Assembly (NCBI RefSeq): GCF_021554725.1
Contig: NZ_JAIZDP010000006.1
Location: 124,001-188,000, forward strand
Reading direction: 5' to 3'
Origin: Sinomonas notoginsengisoli
GTDB lineage: Bacteria; Actinomycetota; Actinomycetes; Actinomycetales; Micrococcaceae
DNA: 64,000 bases
In this document: in pieces, positions 34,074 through 42,850 of the stretch
Position numbering within the stretch: the first letter of the stretch is position 1
Layout of the letters: every line of letters begins with the position of its first letter
The notes under the pieces: generated by a model
The model's input: only the letters and a program-made list of their open reading frames with translations
Database searches by the model: none
What the model was told of the DNA's origin: nothing
Position numbers and translations under genes: made by a program

Positions 34074-35216
34074 TTGTTCGACAGAATCATGATTGCCGAA
34101 TTCGACAGTCTGGCGCAGTGGGACACGCTTGAGCGTGCGGCATCGCCGTCAGCCGCCATTGCAGAGTTGACGGGCATGCTCCGGATAGCGCTCGCGCTCT
34201 CGGGCAGAGTGCTGATCACCGAGTCGATGCTGTTGGACGGATGGTATTTCCTTCGCTTGGGCCCTCACGGGGTCACCGCCCAGCTGGGGCTCGCCCCCAC
34301 CGCGCTTCCGCTGACAGTGACGGGGATCGGCGAGGACCTCCGCTCGTCCCTCGCCAGGAAGCGGCAGGATCCGCACTTCATCTGGCAGTCTCTGGCACGG
34401 CCATCAGGATATGCATCGATGCACGCGCTAGGTGGGAAATGGGAACCCTGGGTGGCCGCCACCGAGAGCGGAACGATGGACTACGAGCGGGTCGGTGAAA
34501 ATGTGCGTGAGTTCAGGCTCGAAGATGAGCGCATCCAGCCGGGCCTCCAGCACCCTGCGAGCGTCGACCTGCTCCAGAGGGTCTCGAAGGTCGCCTCCAG
34601 GAGTTCCTACGTCAGGATCATGGCCGAGGAAAGAACGGCCCTCGGGTCCCTGGACGATCCCGAGGAAAACTCGGCGCGTTCGGAAGACTTGGCCACGCTC
34701 CATGAGGAATGGAGCCGCAACTATTCCCAGCACATAGCACGGTGGAATAGGGCGAACTGGATAAAGCTCTCCGGCGATGCCAGCGCGGCCGGCGAACAGG
34801 GAAATTCGGAGTCGATAGTCCTCAGGATACCGAGCAACTTCGCCGACACGATGAAGGAATGCACAGCCGGCGCCTTCGCACTCGCCCTTTCGACCCTCGG
34901 CACGGCGCAAGCCGCCCTCCGAGACGACCCGACCACCGCACGGTTGCGGGGCGTCGCCTTCAGCTCGCTCGCCGTCCTCACGGCACCGAATCGGCAATCG
35001 GTCAAGATTGCGGGCTACCTGAGGCTGACACTTGCCCTCTTTGCCATCGTCACCGCGATCCCGGGATTCGCCGTCGACTTCTTCGGACTGAGCGGGCCAT
35101 GGCTCGCCTTCGCAGCGGTCGCTCTGGCCACAATGCCGTGGAGCGACGTCAAGATCCTGTGCTCGCTGCTCAAGGTCGAACAGCACATGGACGTCGTGTT
35201 CTTCAGAGGAGTCTGA
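34074..35216 (+). CDS. Unrecognised protein with two C-terminal membrane helices
   Basis: I do not recognise this 380-residue protein. Residues about 1-300 look soluble, with a hydrophobic core segment ESMLLDGWYFLRLGPHGVTA near 50-69 and many charged, Trp-containing stretches (HFIWQSLARPSGYASMHAL, EEWSRNYSQHIARWNRANWI). Residues about 310-355 hold two membrane helices (LTLALFAIVTAIPGFAVDFF, WLAFAAVALATM), and a short tail follows. Codon use is visibly more AT-rich than its neighbours, which hints at transfer. The start is TTG 34074 or ATG 34089; AGAGAGG upstream fits either poorly. The stop is 4 nt before the Nudix gene, so the two form a transcription unit. Confidence 0.7.
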   Translation: MFDRIMIAEFDSLAQWDTLERAASPSAAIAELTGMLRIALALSGRVLITESMLLDGWYFLRLGPHGVTAQLGLAPTALPLTVTGIGEDLRSSLARKRQDPHFIWQSLARPSGYASMHALGGKWEPWVAATESGTMDYERVGENVREFRLEDERIQPGLQHPASVDLLQRVSKVASRSSYVRIMAEERTALGSLDDPEENSARSEDLATLHEEWSRNYSQHIARWNRANWIKLSGDASAAGEQGNSESIVLRIPSNFADTMKECTAGAFALALSTLGTAQAALRDDPTTARLRGVAFSSLAVLTAPNRQSVKIAGYLRLTLALFAIVTAIPGFAVDFFGLSGPWLAFAAVALATMPWSDVKILCSLLKVEQHMDVVFFRGV

Positions 35217-35220
35217 GCGC

Positions 35221-35766
35221 ATGGAGCCGCAGGCCTTTGAAGCCGTCTATACCTGGAACGGGCCGCCCCACATCGAGTTCCAGCGCCAAGTCGGACACGC
35301 CTTGCAGTACCCGGTGCACCGGCTTGTTGTCCAAAGGGGGCAGCCGGGTGCGGTGGTCGTTGCTCATCGGAACAGATCGGTCGTGCTGGTGCGGAGCCGT
35401 CGTCTGGCTGCCGCTGAGGAACTGTGGGAGTTCCCCCGGGGATTCGGTGAGCCTGGAGACCAGTTGGCGAACTGCCGGGACGCCAGCGTCACCGCGGGCG
35501 TCCGCGAGCTCGTCGAGGAAACAGGCCTGCGCCCACTCTCCGCTCACAGCCTGGGCAGCTACATCCTCGACTCGTCCATCTACCCTTCTCGGGTCGGGGT
35601 CGTGTGGGTGGAAGTTGCAGACGGGGAACCAGCAGGTCCGAGAGATGGCGAAATCGAGGAGCTTCGCTGGGTGCCCCTCGAGGACCTTGCTGGGCTGGTC
35701 GCGCGGGACACGATCCGCGACGCTCACACGCTAGCCGCCGTGTCCTTCGTCCTGAGCTCTCGGTAG
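35221..35766 (+). CDS. Nudix hydrolase with an interrupted Nudix box
   Basis: 181 residues. A 45-residue N-terminal strand-rich segment precedes a Nudix fold: VVVAHRNRSVVLVRSRR, then ELWEFPRGFGEPGD and AGVRELVEETGLRP. The catalytic REL-EE-G helix (about 94-102) is intact. The spacing from the first Gly of the box is about seven residues longer than the GX5EX7REUXEEXGU consensus, and the first Glu is Asp. ADP-ribose or NAD-type pyrophosphatases most resemble it (the ELWEFPRG entry), but the substrate is uncertain. It is co-transcribed with the unknown membrane protein. Confidence 0.85.
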   Translation: MEPQAFEAVYTWNGPPHIEFQRQVGHALQYPVHRLVVQRGQPGAVVVAHRNRSVVLVRSRRLAAAEELWEFPRGFGEPGDQLANCRDASVTAGVRELVEETGLRPLSAHSLGSYILDSSIYPSRVGVVWVEVADGEPAGPRDGEIEELRWVPLEDLAGLVARDTIRDAHTLAAVSFVLSSR

Positions 35767-35876
35767 AACGACCAGCGGGGCACGGCTCCGGCGCCGACCC
35801 GCGAACCCAGCCACGCGGCGTCGGACTTAAACGCCCCTGCAATCGAGGCGAAACACCGCCCGGCTTGGATAATGGC

Positions 35877-36707
35877 ATGAGCACCTTCACGCATGCGCCC
35901 CCGCCGTCCGAGTTGGCCTGCGATGTGTGCGGCCGGTACCCCGAGCCGCCCAAGGTCAGACTCACGCTCGCCAATGTGGCAGCGATGCTCCCGATCGAGC
36001 TCGCGGTGCACGCCCTCGTGGTCGCGACCGGCTGGCCGCTCGTGGTGAAGGTGCTGCTGCTGGCGGTGACCGCGACCGCGCTCGTCATCTGGGTGGCGGA
36101 GCCCGGGGCACGGCGGCTGTTCCGCTCGTGGCTGCACGCACCGGCGCTGCGGAGGCGGCGCGAGCTCGACGTCGCCCCCGCCCTGTGGCGCGCACGCGCC
36201 ACTCTCGCGGATTCCCCCGGCGCCCTCGAGCATCTCACGCATGCGCTCGCGGGGCTGGGGGTCAACATCCTCACGATCCAAGCGCAGCCCGTGCGGGGCG
36301 GCGTGGTCGACGAGCTGGTCCTCTCGGCCCCTGGAGGGCTGACCGAGGCCGACCTGCTGGACGCCCTCGGCGACGGTGGCGGCGAGGGCGCGCGGGTCTG
36401 GCCCACCACGCCTCTTGCCCTCGTCGACGGTCCCACGCGGGCGCTCTCGCTCGCCGCACGGGTCGCGGCCATGCCTGCCGAGCTGCCGTTCGCGGCCGCG
36501 GAGCTGCTCGCGGCGCAGCGCGTGCCCGCGGACCGGGTGGTGCCCGATGCCTGGCACGCCGCCCGGACCGTGCTCAAGGTGCCGACCCCGTGGGACGCGC
36601 CGCTCGTGCTCATCCGGCCCGGCGTCCCGTTCACTCCTGCCGAGGAGGCCCGGGCAGCCCGGCTTGCCGAGCTGGCTGAAGTGGTCGAGCACCAGCGCGC
36701 CACCTGA
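35877..36707 (+). CDS. ACT-domain protein with N-terminal membrane helices
   Basis: 276 residues. A short Cys-containing start (CDVCGRYPEPP) is followed by two membrane spans (VAAMLPIELAVHALVVATGW and VVKVLLLAVTATALVIWVAE, about 34-75) and then an ACT-like domain with RATLADSPGALEHLTHALAG and GVNILTIQAQPV at about 100-165, a fold that binds amino acids as allosteric ligands. The C-terminal 100 residues are helical and unassigned. A membrane amino-acid sensor is plausible; no partner gene is evident. It converges on lutC. Confidence 0.78.
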   Translation: MSTFTHAPPPSELACDVCGRYPEPPKVRLTLANVAAMLPIELAVHALVVATGWPLVVKVLLLAVTATALVIWVAEPGARRLFRSWLHAPALRRRRELDVAPALWRARATLADSPGALEHLTHALAGLGVNILTIQAQPVRGGVVDELVLSAPGGLTEADLLDALGDGGGEGARVWPTTPLALVDGPTRALSLAARVAAMPAELPFAAAELLAAQRVPADRVVPDAWHAARTVLKVPTPWDAPLVLIRPGVPFTPAEEARAARLAELAEVVEHQRAT

Positions 36708-36742
36708 CGCCGAGATCACCTCGTACACGCGCCACGTCAGGC

Positions 36743-37396
36743 CTAACGGACGATCAGCACGTCCAGCATCCGCGGCCCATGGACACCCTCGACTCGTTCG
36801 AGCTCGATGTCGCTCGTGGCGCTCGGTCCCGAAATGAGCGTGAGCGGCCGGGTGATGTCGAGGCGCGCGAACCCCTCCGGCACGGTGCCCACAATCGTCG
36901 CCCCCGGCACAATGCACACGTGGTGGTCCGGCACAAGGGAGATTGCGCGCCGGCCCTGATCGGGCGACCCGTCCAATACGATCGTTCCGGTCTCGGCAAT
37001 GCTCGCCGCGGAACTGGTCAGCACCGCGTCGACGGCGTCGAGACGTTCGACGCCGAGTGGCGCCTCCCGCGAATCGGCCAGCGCGTTCTCGGCAATGGTC
37101 GGGTGGAGCCACTCGCCGGGAAGGCCATGGGGTGCCACGAAGTTCTTGCCCTCGAGGCGGATGCGGATCGCCTCTGCGAGTGCCTGGTGTTCAACGACTT
37201 CGACCCGGGCCTTGTAGTCCTCGAGACGATCGACGAGCCGGGCGACTAGCTCATCCTCGGTGAGACCCGAGGCGATACGGTACGCAGGGGTGACCTCAGG
37301 CCCCGCAGGGGTGACCTCAGGCCCCGCAGGGGTGACCTCGGCGCCGGTGGCGAGGGCCACGTGGATTCTGGCCAGGATGTCCTCGCGGGCGCTCAC
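36743..37396 (-). CDS. lutC: Lactate utilisation protein C (LUD domain)
   Basis: 217 residues of the LutC/YkgG family, third subunit of the LutABC L-lactate dehydrogenase. The core (about 75-215) contains NFVAPHGLPGEWL, SSAASIAETGTIVLDGSPDQ (typical LUD signature), HVCIVPGATIV and ISGPSATSDIELERVEGVHGP-type motifs. The N-terminal region carries three in-frame copies of EVTPAGP from a 21-bp DNA repeat, an insertion outside the conserved core. It overlaps the lutB stop by 4 nt and ends the operon. Confidence 0.94.
   Translation of the reverse strand: MSAREDILARIHVALATGAEVTPAGPEVTPAGPEVTPAYRIASGLTEDELVARLVDRLEDYKARVEVVEHQALAEAIRIRLEGKNFVAPHGLPGEWLHPTIAENALADSREAPLGVERLDAVDAVLTSSAASIAETGTIVLDGSPDQGRRAISLVPDHHVCIVPGATIVGTVPEGFARLDITRPLTLISGPSATSDIELERVEGVHGPRMLDVLIVR
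37287..37349 (+). repeat. 21-bp tandem repeat, three units, inside lutC
   Basis: Three head-to-tail units with core GGGGTGACCTC at 37287, 37308 and 37329. The first two units are identical over all 21 bp. On the coding (minus) strand they are read as the 7-residue repeat EVTPAGP. Confidence 0.93.
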
Positions 37397-38910
37397 TTGG
37401 TCTCCCCTTCTGCGGGCGTTCCATCGGACGTGTCACGCTTCTTCCACTGCTGTCGGAACGACTCCGCAGGCGGCGCCGGGATGTCCCGGCTCTGCGTCCA
37501 GCCGGCGCCGATGCCGGGCAGCTTCCCTATCACCCCGTCGCGGCCCGCGGCAACCTTCCCCAGCGGAAGCCCACGTTCGAGCACGCCCATGCGCGCGCCG
37601 TCGGACATCGCCCAGGACGCGCCGGCCATGGCGAGGTCGAACTGCGACGGCAGCCGCCGCGCACCGGGCCGCGACCGCCGCGACTCGACGTCCTCCCCGC
37701 GCAGGTGCACGAGGATCTCCGGGATGTTGATCTTGACGGGGCACGCATCGAAGCACGCCCCGCACAGCGACGACGCATAGGGCAACGACTTGTTCTCCTC
37801 GGCCTCGACACCGGTGAGCAGCGGCGAGAGGATCGCACCAATGGGCCCGGGATAGGTGGATCCGTAGGCATGGCCGCCGGTCCGCTCGTAGACAGGGCAC
37901 ACGTTCATGCACGCCGAGCAGCGGATGCAGTGCAGGGCAGAACGCCCGTGGCGGTCGGCGAGCGCACGGGTACGGCCGTTGTCGAGCAGGATCACGTGCA
38001 CATCGGAAGGGCCGTCGCCGGGCGTCGACCCGGTCCACAGCGACGTGTACGGGTTCATGCGCTCCCCGGTCGAGGACCGCGGCAGCAGCTGCATGAACAC
38101 CCCGAGATCGGCGGCGCGCGGCAGGATCTTCTCGATCCCCATCACTGTGATGAGCGTCTGCGGGAGCGTCACGCACATGCGCCCGTTGCCCTCGGACTCG
38201 ACCACGCCGAGGGTACCGGTCTCCGCGATCCCGAAGTTCGCCCCCGAGATGGCCACGCGGGCCGAGAGGAACTTGCGCCGCAGGTGCGCGCGGGCCGCCA
38301 TCGCCAGGCGCCGCGGCTCATCGGTCAAGGAGGGGTCGACGTCCGGCATCTCGCGCAGGAAGATGTCACGGATCTCGGTCCGGTTCTTGTGGATCGCCGG
38401 GACGAGGATGTGGGACGGCTTGTCGTGCCCGAGCTGCACGATGAGCTCCGCGAGGTCCGTCTCGAACGCGGCGATGCCGCGCTCCTCGAGGTACTCGTTG
38501 AGTCCGATCTCCTGCGTGGCCATCGACTTGACCTTGACCACCTCGGTGGCCTCGCGTTCCCGGACAAGCCGCTCGACGATCTGGTTCGCCTCCGCGGCGT
38601 CCCGCGCCCAGTGAACCGTCCCGCCGCGCGCGGTGAACTGCTCCTCGAACTGCGCGAGCAGCTCGGGCAGGCGCGCCATGGCCTCGCTCTTGATCGCCGA
38701 GCCGGCGTCCCGCAGAGCCTCCCAGTCCGGGAGCTCGGAGACGACTCTGAGGCGCTTGTCGCGGATCGTGTGCGTCGCGTGGCGCAGGTTGGCGCGCATC
38801 TGGGTGTTGTCGAGCTCGCGGTGGGCGGCGGCGGGGAACGGCTCAGTCTCGGAGATGTTGCCGAAGCCGCGCGGGGGCAGGGCAGGCATTCCCAGGTCCA
38901 CGGCGGTCAT
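37393..38910 (-). CDS. lutB: Lactate utilisation protein B (iron-sulfur)
   Basis: 505 residues: an N-terminal LUD domain with SGANFGIAETGTLGVVESEG (about 235-254) and a C-terminal bis-[4Fe-4S] ferredoxin domain with CIRCSACMNVCPVYER and CGACFDACPVKINIPE (about 335-405). LutB passes electrons from lactate oxidation. The ATG at 38910 overlaps the lutA stop by 4 nt. All eight cluster cysteines are visible. Confidence 0.96.
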   Translation of the reverse strand: MTAVDLGMPALPPRGFGNISETEPFPAAAHRELDNTQMRANLRHATHTIRDKRLRVVSELPDWEALRDAGSAIKSEAMARLPELLAQFEEQFTARGGTVHWARDAAEANQIVERLVREREATEVVKVKSMATQEIGLNEYLEERGIAAFETDLAELIVQLGHDKPSHILVPAIHKNRTEIRDIFLREMPDVDPSLTDEPRRLAMAARAHLRRKFLSARVAISGANFGIAETGTLGVVESEGNGRMCVTLPQTLITVMGIEKILPRAADLGVFMQLLPRSSTGERMNPYTSLWTGSTPGDGPSDVHVILLDNGRTRALADRHGRSALHCIRCSACMNVCPVYERTGGHAYGSTYPGPIGAILSPLLTGVEAEENKSLPYASSLCGACFDACPVKINIPEILVHLRGEDVESRRSRPGARRLPSQFDLAMAGASWAMSDGARMGVLERGLPLGKVAAGRDGVIGKLPGIGAGWTQSRDIPAPPAESFRQQWKKRDTSDGTPAEGETK

Positions 38911-39842
38911 CGCGTGCCTCCTGTAGCAGTGGAGACGGACGACGGCGCCGCTCCCCCTGGCGCAGATCGTGCGCCTTGCGCTGGGCTGTCGGCCCGCGAG
39001 GGCGTGCCGGCCAGCGCGAGCTCGCCGTCCCACCTGAGCGGGTTCTCCCGGGTGGAGGCGAGCACCTCCGCGAGGTGGATGGTCCGCACAGGGCGACCGG
39101 ACGGCGCGGTGCGCCCCTCGCGATGGAGGCCGCCGCCAATGTGCATGAGGCAGGACGCGTCGCCGCCCGCGCACGCGCCGGCGCCGGTGCCGCAGATGTT
39201 CGCGACCTTGTCGGCGAGCATGGCGGAGGAGACGTCCGCGTTCTTGATCGAGAAGGTGCCGCCGAACCCGCAGCACTGCTCCGCCTCGGGTAGGTCCACG
39301 ACCTCGAGGCCGGCGACTGTGGCGAGCAGCGAGCGCTGGCGGTCCCCGAGGTGGAGCAGTCGCATGCCGTGGCAGGACGGGTGGTACGTGATGGTGCCCG
39401 GGAGGTACGAGCCGAGCTGGGCCGCGGCGTCCGTGACGCCGAGGACGTCGATGAGGAGCTGGGCGAGCTCGTAGGTGCGGGCGCCCACGGCGTCGGCGCG
39501 CCCCGCAAGGGTGGAATCGGCGCCCTTCGTGCCGTGCTCCACCGCCCAGTCCGCGACCATTGCGTGCTGGTGCTTCACCGAGGCCACGCATGACCCGGAG
39601 GGGGCGACGACGACGTCGTACTCCCCGGAGTCGAAGCCGGCCTCAAACGTGCGCACATGGTTCGCCACGACGGGGAGCGCTTCGGGGAAGTAGCCCGAGT
39701 TGACGTGCATCTGGCCACAGCAGGCCTGCCCGGAGGGGAACACGACCTCGTGGCCGAGCCGCTCCAGGATCTCGACCGTTGCCTGCGCGACGCTCGGGTA
39801 CATCGCGTCCACGATGCAGGTCGCGAAGAGCGCGATTCTCAT
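38907..39842 (-). CDS. lutA: Lactate utilisation protein A (CCG domains)
   Basis: 311 residues with two cysteine-rich CCG domains, of the type that holds an Fe-S cofactor in LutA and heterodisulfide reductase: QACCGQMHVNSGYFPEA in the first and EAEQCCGFGGTFSIKNADV in the second. The start is set at the ATG at 39842 (MRIALFATCIVDAMYP, the family start) with GAGAGGA upstream. A longer frame would run through the operator at 39888 and adds non-family residues. First gene of lutABC. Confidence 0.95.
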   Translation of the reverse strand: MRIALFATCIVDAMYPSVAQATVEILERLGHEVVFPSGQACCGQMHVNSGYFPEALPVVANHVRTFEAGFDSGEYDVVVAPSGSCVASVKHQHAMVADWAVEHGTKGADSTLAGRADAVGARTYELAQLLIDVLGVTDAAAQLGSYLPGTITYHPSCHGMRLLHLGDRQRSLLATVAGLEVVDLPEAEQCCGFGGTFSIKNADVSSAMLADKVANICGTGAGACAGGDASCLMHIGGGLHREGRTAPSGRPVRTIHLAEVLASTRENPLRWDGELALAGTPSRADSPAQGARSAPGGAAPSSVSTATGGTR

Positions 39843-39887
39843 GGTGTCCTCTCTCGGCCGGGGCGCTTCGGGCGCCGCGGGCAAATG

Positions 39888-39898
39888 TGGTCTGACCA
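39888..39898. promoter_or_regulatory. LldR-type operator before lutA (TGGTCTGACCA)
   Basis: The perfect odd palindrome TGGTCTGACCA lies 46-56 nt before the lutA ATG, between the dld stop and lutA. It fits the published LldR/FadR consensus TNGTNNNACNA, and a near-copy precedes dld. The regulator is probably the GntR protein at 43043. Confidence 0.75.
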
Positions 39899-39933
39899 TA
39901 ACATAGGGTGTGGGATCCGTCACGGGCCGGAAC

Positions 39934-42819
39934 TCAAGGCTTCGTCGCCCCGGCGAGCAGCTCGAGGATGTGGCGGTACGGGCGGCCCGTGGCGCGGGTC
40001 AGCCCGATCTCGCACGTCCGGTTCGAGGAGGCGTACTCTGCGAAGCGACCGCCCCGATCACGCTCGGCCTCCGCGAGGCCGCCCGCTTCCGGCGCCGTCG
40101 CCGAGGCCGTGAGCTCGGGGTGCAGGAGGCCGCGGTCCCCCGCGAAGCCGCAGCAGCCGGCCTCGACCGGCGTGAAGACCTCGTCCGCGATGTGCCCGGC
40201 GATCGCCGCGAGCTGCGCTGTGGTCCCGGCGATCGTGCTCGAGCACGTCGGGTGCAGCGCCACGGACGGGATCCGGCGGCGCACGGTCAGGCGCGGCAGG
40301 AGGCCCCCGGCGAACTCGATCGCGTCCACGACGCGCAGCCCCGAGCCCTCGGCGGCCGAGCGCAGCATGATCGCCAGCCCCTCCGCGCACGAGGAGGCGT
40401 CGACGACGATGGGCAGCCGCCCGCCCTCAGTGGCCTCGACGAGGCCGGGAACCACCACGGAGCGCATGTGCTCCCAGCCGGCCGTCATGCCCTTGGACTT
40501 CCACGGCGTGCCGCAGCACATCAAGCCGAGGCCTTCAGGCGTGCGCAGGCGAACGCCCGCGCGGTCGCACACGTCCATGAACGCCCCCGACGCGCCACCG
40601 GGATGTCCGCCCTCCTCAGGCCCGAACATTGTGCCGATGCAGGCGGCGAACAGCACTGCCTCGGCAGCCTCGTCCCGCCGCCGGGGACGGGCCGCGCCGC
40701 CGCCCGGGAGGCCGCCGTCGTACGCGGGGAGCCCCTCGCCGAACAGCTTCCGCCCCAGATGCGTCGTCCCCTCGATGGGCGCGGACGGCAGCGCCTTGGC
40801 AACACTCAACGCCGCGCCCCCCGCCCGGGACGCCGCGTTCCAGGCGTGCGCCGCGCCGTTCCACACGGCAGACTCGACAGGGCCCGCGGCCTCGGCGCGC
40901 AGGCGGCGGACCAGATCGCCGGTGTTGATCCCCACGGGGCAGGCCGTGCCGCACATGCCGTCCACGGCGCAGGTGGAGACTCCGGAGTAGTCGTAGCCGT
41001 CCATGATCTGCCGGGCGAGCTCCTCGTTGCCCTCGGCGCGGGCCTGCTCGGCGTCGCGACGGAGAGTGATGCGCTGGCGTGGGGTGAGCGTGAGCGAGCG
41101 GGACGGGCACACGGGCTCGCAGTAGCCGCACTCGACGCACCGGTCCACTTCCTCCTCGACCGTGGGCGTCACCTTGAGGTCCGCGAGGTAGGAGCGGGGG
41201 TCGTCGGAGAGGACGGCTCCCGGGTTGAGGACGCCGCGCGGGTCAGCGAGGCGCTTGACCTCCTTCATGACCTCGTACAGCTCGTCGCCGTACTGGCGGC
41301 GCACGTAGGGCGCCATGATGCGGCCCGTGCCGTGCTCGGCCTTGAGCGTCCCACCAGCGCCGAGCACGAGGTCCACCATCTCCTCGGTGAACTCCTCGTA
41401 CCGGTGCGTGTCCCCGGTGGAGAAGTCCTCGTTGAGCATGAAGTGCAGGTTGCCGTCCTTGGCGTGGCCGAAGATGACGGGGTCCCGGTAACCGTGCTGC
41501 GCCAGGAGCCCCGCGAGGTCGTGGCATGTGTCCGCGAGGGCCGGGGAGGGCACGGCGATGTCCTCGAGGAGCTGGCTCGTGCCGGAGGGCCGGGCGCTCG
41601 CCACCGTCGAGTAGAGGCCCTTGCGGACCTTCCACAGGGCGGCACGCTCTCGCGGATCGCGCGTCATGGCGACCGGCTGGGCGAGGCCGAGCCCCCCGAA
41701 CAGCGCGTCCGCAGACGCGGTCCGGTCTGCGAGCTCGTCAGGGCTGCCCGCCGTGAACTCGACGAGCAGGGCCGCCGGGTCTGGGAGCTCGAGTGTACGG
41801 ATCTGCTCGGGGCAATCCGGCAGGCGGGACGAGACGCGCAGGGACACGGCGTCCATGAGCTCGGCCGTGTCCGCCCCGGCGGCGACGAGCTCGGGAATCG
41901 CGGCGGCGGCCGCGCGGACGCCGGGGAAGACAAGGAGCCCGGCCGCGACCTGCGGCTTGACCTCGACTGTGGCGAACACGGCCTCGGCCACGAACGCGAG
42001 GGTCCCCTCGGAGCCGATGATGAGATGGACGAAGATGTCGAGCGGGTTCTCGAAGTCCAGGAACGCGTTGAGCCCGTAGCCCATGGTGTTCTTCATCGAG
42101 AACAAGTGGCGGATTCGCGCCACCGAGTCGCCGGAGGCGAGGATGCGCCTCCGCAGCCGGGCCAGCCCATCGTGCAGCTCGGGTTCTCGCTCGGCGAATA
42201 CGGACGACGCCGCGGGGTCACCGGAGTCGATGACGGTTCCCGAGGGCAGGACGAACCGCATGGACGTGAGGGTGCGGTAGGTGTTGGCCTGGGTGCCGCA
42301 GTGCATGCCGGAGGAGTTGTTGGCCACGACCCCGCCGATGGTGCACGCGATCTCGCTCGCCGGGTCGGGGCCGAGCGCCCGGTGGTGGCGCGCGAGGCGG
42401 GCGTTGACGGAACGGACCGTGGCGCCGGGCTGGACGCGGACCCGTGCTCCCCCGTCAAGCACCTCCATGCCGCCGAAGTTTCGGCGGGTGTCCGCGAGCA
42501 GCCCGGCGGTAATCGCCTGCCCGGAGAGGCTCGTGCCGCCCGAGCGGAACGTCACAGGGGTGCCGTGCCGCGCGGCCGTGGCAAGGAGGGCGGCCACATC
42601 CCGGTCGGTCCGGGGAGACACGACCACCGAGGGAACGAGGAGGTAGTGCGAGGCGTCGTGGGCCTTGGCGTGCAGGTCGAGTGGCCGCGTCGTCACGGAT
42701 TCAGCACCGATCGCGGCTGCGAGTTCCTGCGCCAACAGGGGTCCTTGGCCTGGGGTGGCCCTCGGGCTGGGGTGGGCTGGGCCGCCGGGGTGGGCGCTCG
42801 TCGTTGTGCGCTTCGTCAT
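39934..42819 (-). CDS. D-lactate dehydrogenase-like FAD/Fe-S oxidoreductase
   Basis: 961 residues joining three units. The first is a FAD_binding_4 domain (about 60-290) with VTFRSGGTSLSGQAI and GGVVANNSSGMHCG. The second is a FAD-oxidase C-terminal domain (about 290-580) with VIFGHAKDGNLHFML and EHGTGRIMAPYV. The third is an Fe-S half with CVECGYCEPVCPSR, CAVDGMCGTACPVG and the CCG motif EAGCCGFAGDRGLLHPEL. This is the GlcD/GlcF-type fusion that oxidises D-lactate or another 2-hydroxyacid and feeds electrons to quinones. It precedes lutABC on the same strand with its own operator, giving a locus for both lactate isomers. Glycolate cannot be excluded as substrate. Confidence 0.92.
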   Translation of the reverse strand: MTKRTTTSAHPGGPAHPSPRATPGQGPLLAQELAAAIGAESVTTRPLDLHAKAHDASHYLLVPSVVVSPRTDRDVAALLATAARHGTPVTFRSGGTSLSGQAITAGLLADTRRNFGGMEVLDGGARVRVQPGATVRSVNARLARHHRALGPDPASEIACTIGGVVANNSSGMHCGTQANTYRTLTSMRFVLPSGTVIDSGDPAASSVFAEREPELHDGLARLRRRILASGDSVARIRHLFSMKNTMGYGLNAFLDFENPLDIFVHLIIGSEGTLAFVAEAVFATVEVKPQVAAGLLVFPGVRAAAAAIPELVAAGADTAELMDAVSLRVSSRLPDCPEQIRTLELPDPAALLVEFTAGSPDELADRTASADALFGGLGLAQPVAMTRDPRERAALWKVRKGLYSTVASARPSGTSQLLEDIAVPSPALADTCHDLAGLLAQHGYRDPVIFGHAKDGNLHFMLNEDFSTGDTHRYEEFTEEMVDLVLGAGGTLKAEHGTGRIMAPYVRRQYGDELYEVMKEVKRLADPRGVLNPGAVLSDDPRSYLADLKVTPTVEEEVDRCVECGYCEPVCPSRSLTLTPRQRITLRRDAEQARAEGNEELARQIMDGYDYSGVSTCAVDGMCGTACPVGINTGDLVRRLRAEAAGPVESAVWNGAAHAWNAASRAGGAALSVAKALPSAPIEGTTHLGRKLFGEGLPAYDGGLPGGGAARPRRRDEAAEAVLFAACIGTMFGPEEGGHPGGASGAFMDVCDRAGVRLRTPEGLGLMCCGTPWKSKGMTAGWEHMRSVVVPGLVEATEGGRLPIVVDASSCAEGLAIMLRSAAEGSGLRVVDAIEFAGGLLPRLTVRRRIPSVALHPTCSSTIAGTTAQLAAIAGHIADEVFTPVEAGCCGFAGDRGLLHPELTASATAPEAGGLAEAERDRGGRFAEYASSNRTCEIGLTRATGRPYRHILELLAGATKP

Positions 42820-42839
42820 GGGGGTCCTTCCGAAACATG

Positions 42840-42850
42840 TGGTCGGACCT
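42840..42850. promoter_or_regulatory. LldR-type operator before the D-lactate dehydrogenase gene
   Basis: TGGTCGGACCT, one base off the palindrome at 39888, lies 21-31 nt before the ATG, followed by a larger inverted repeat (TGTGGT ... ACCACA). It lies between the divergent dehydrogenase and GntR genes, so one site may control both. Confidence 0.68.

Noticed and set aside
37287-37349. CRISPR array
   Set aside because: Units abut with no spacers, there are only two or three per block, and no cas genes are present.
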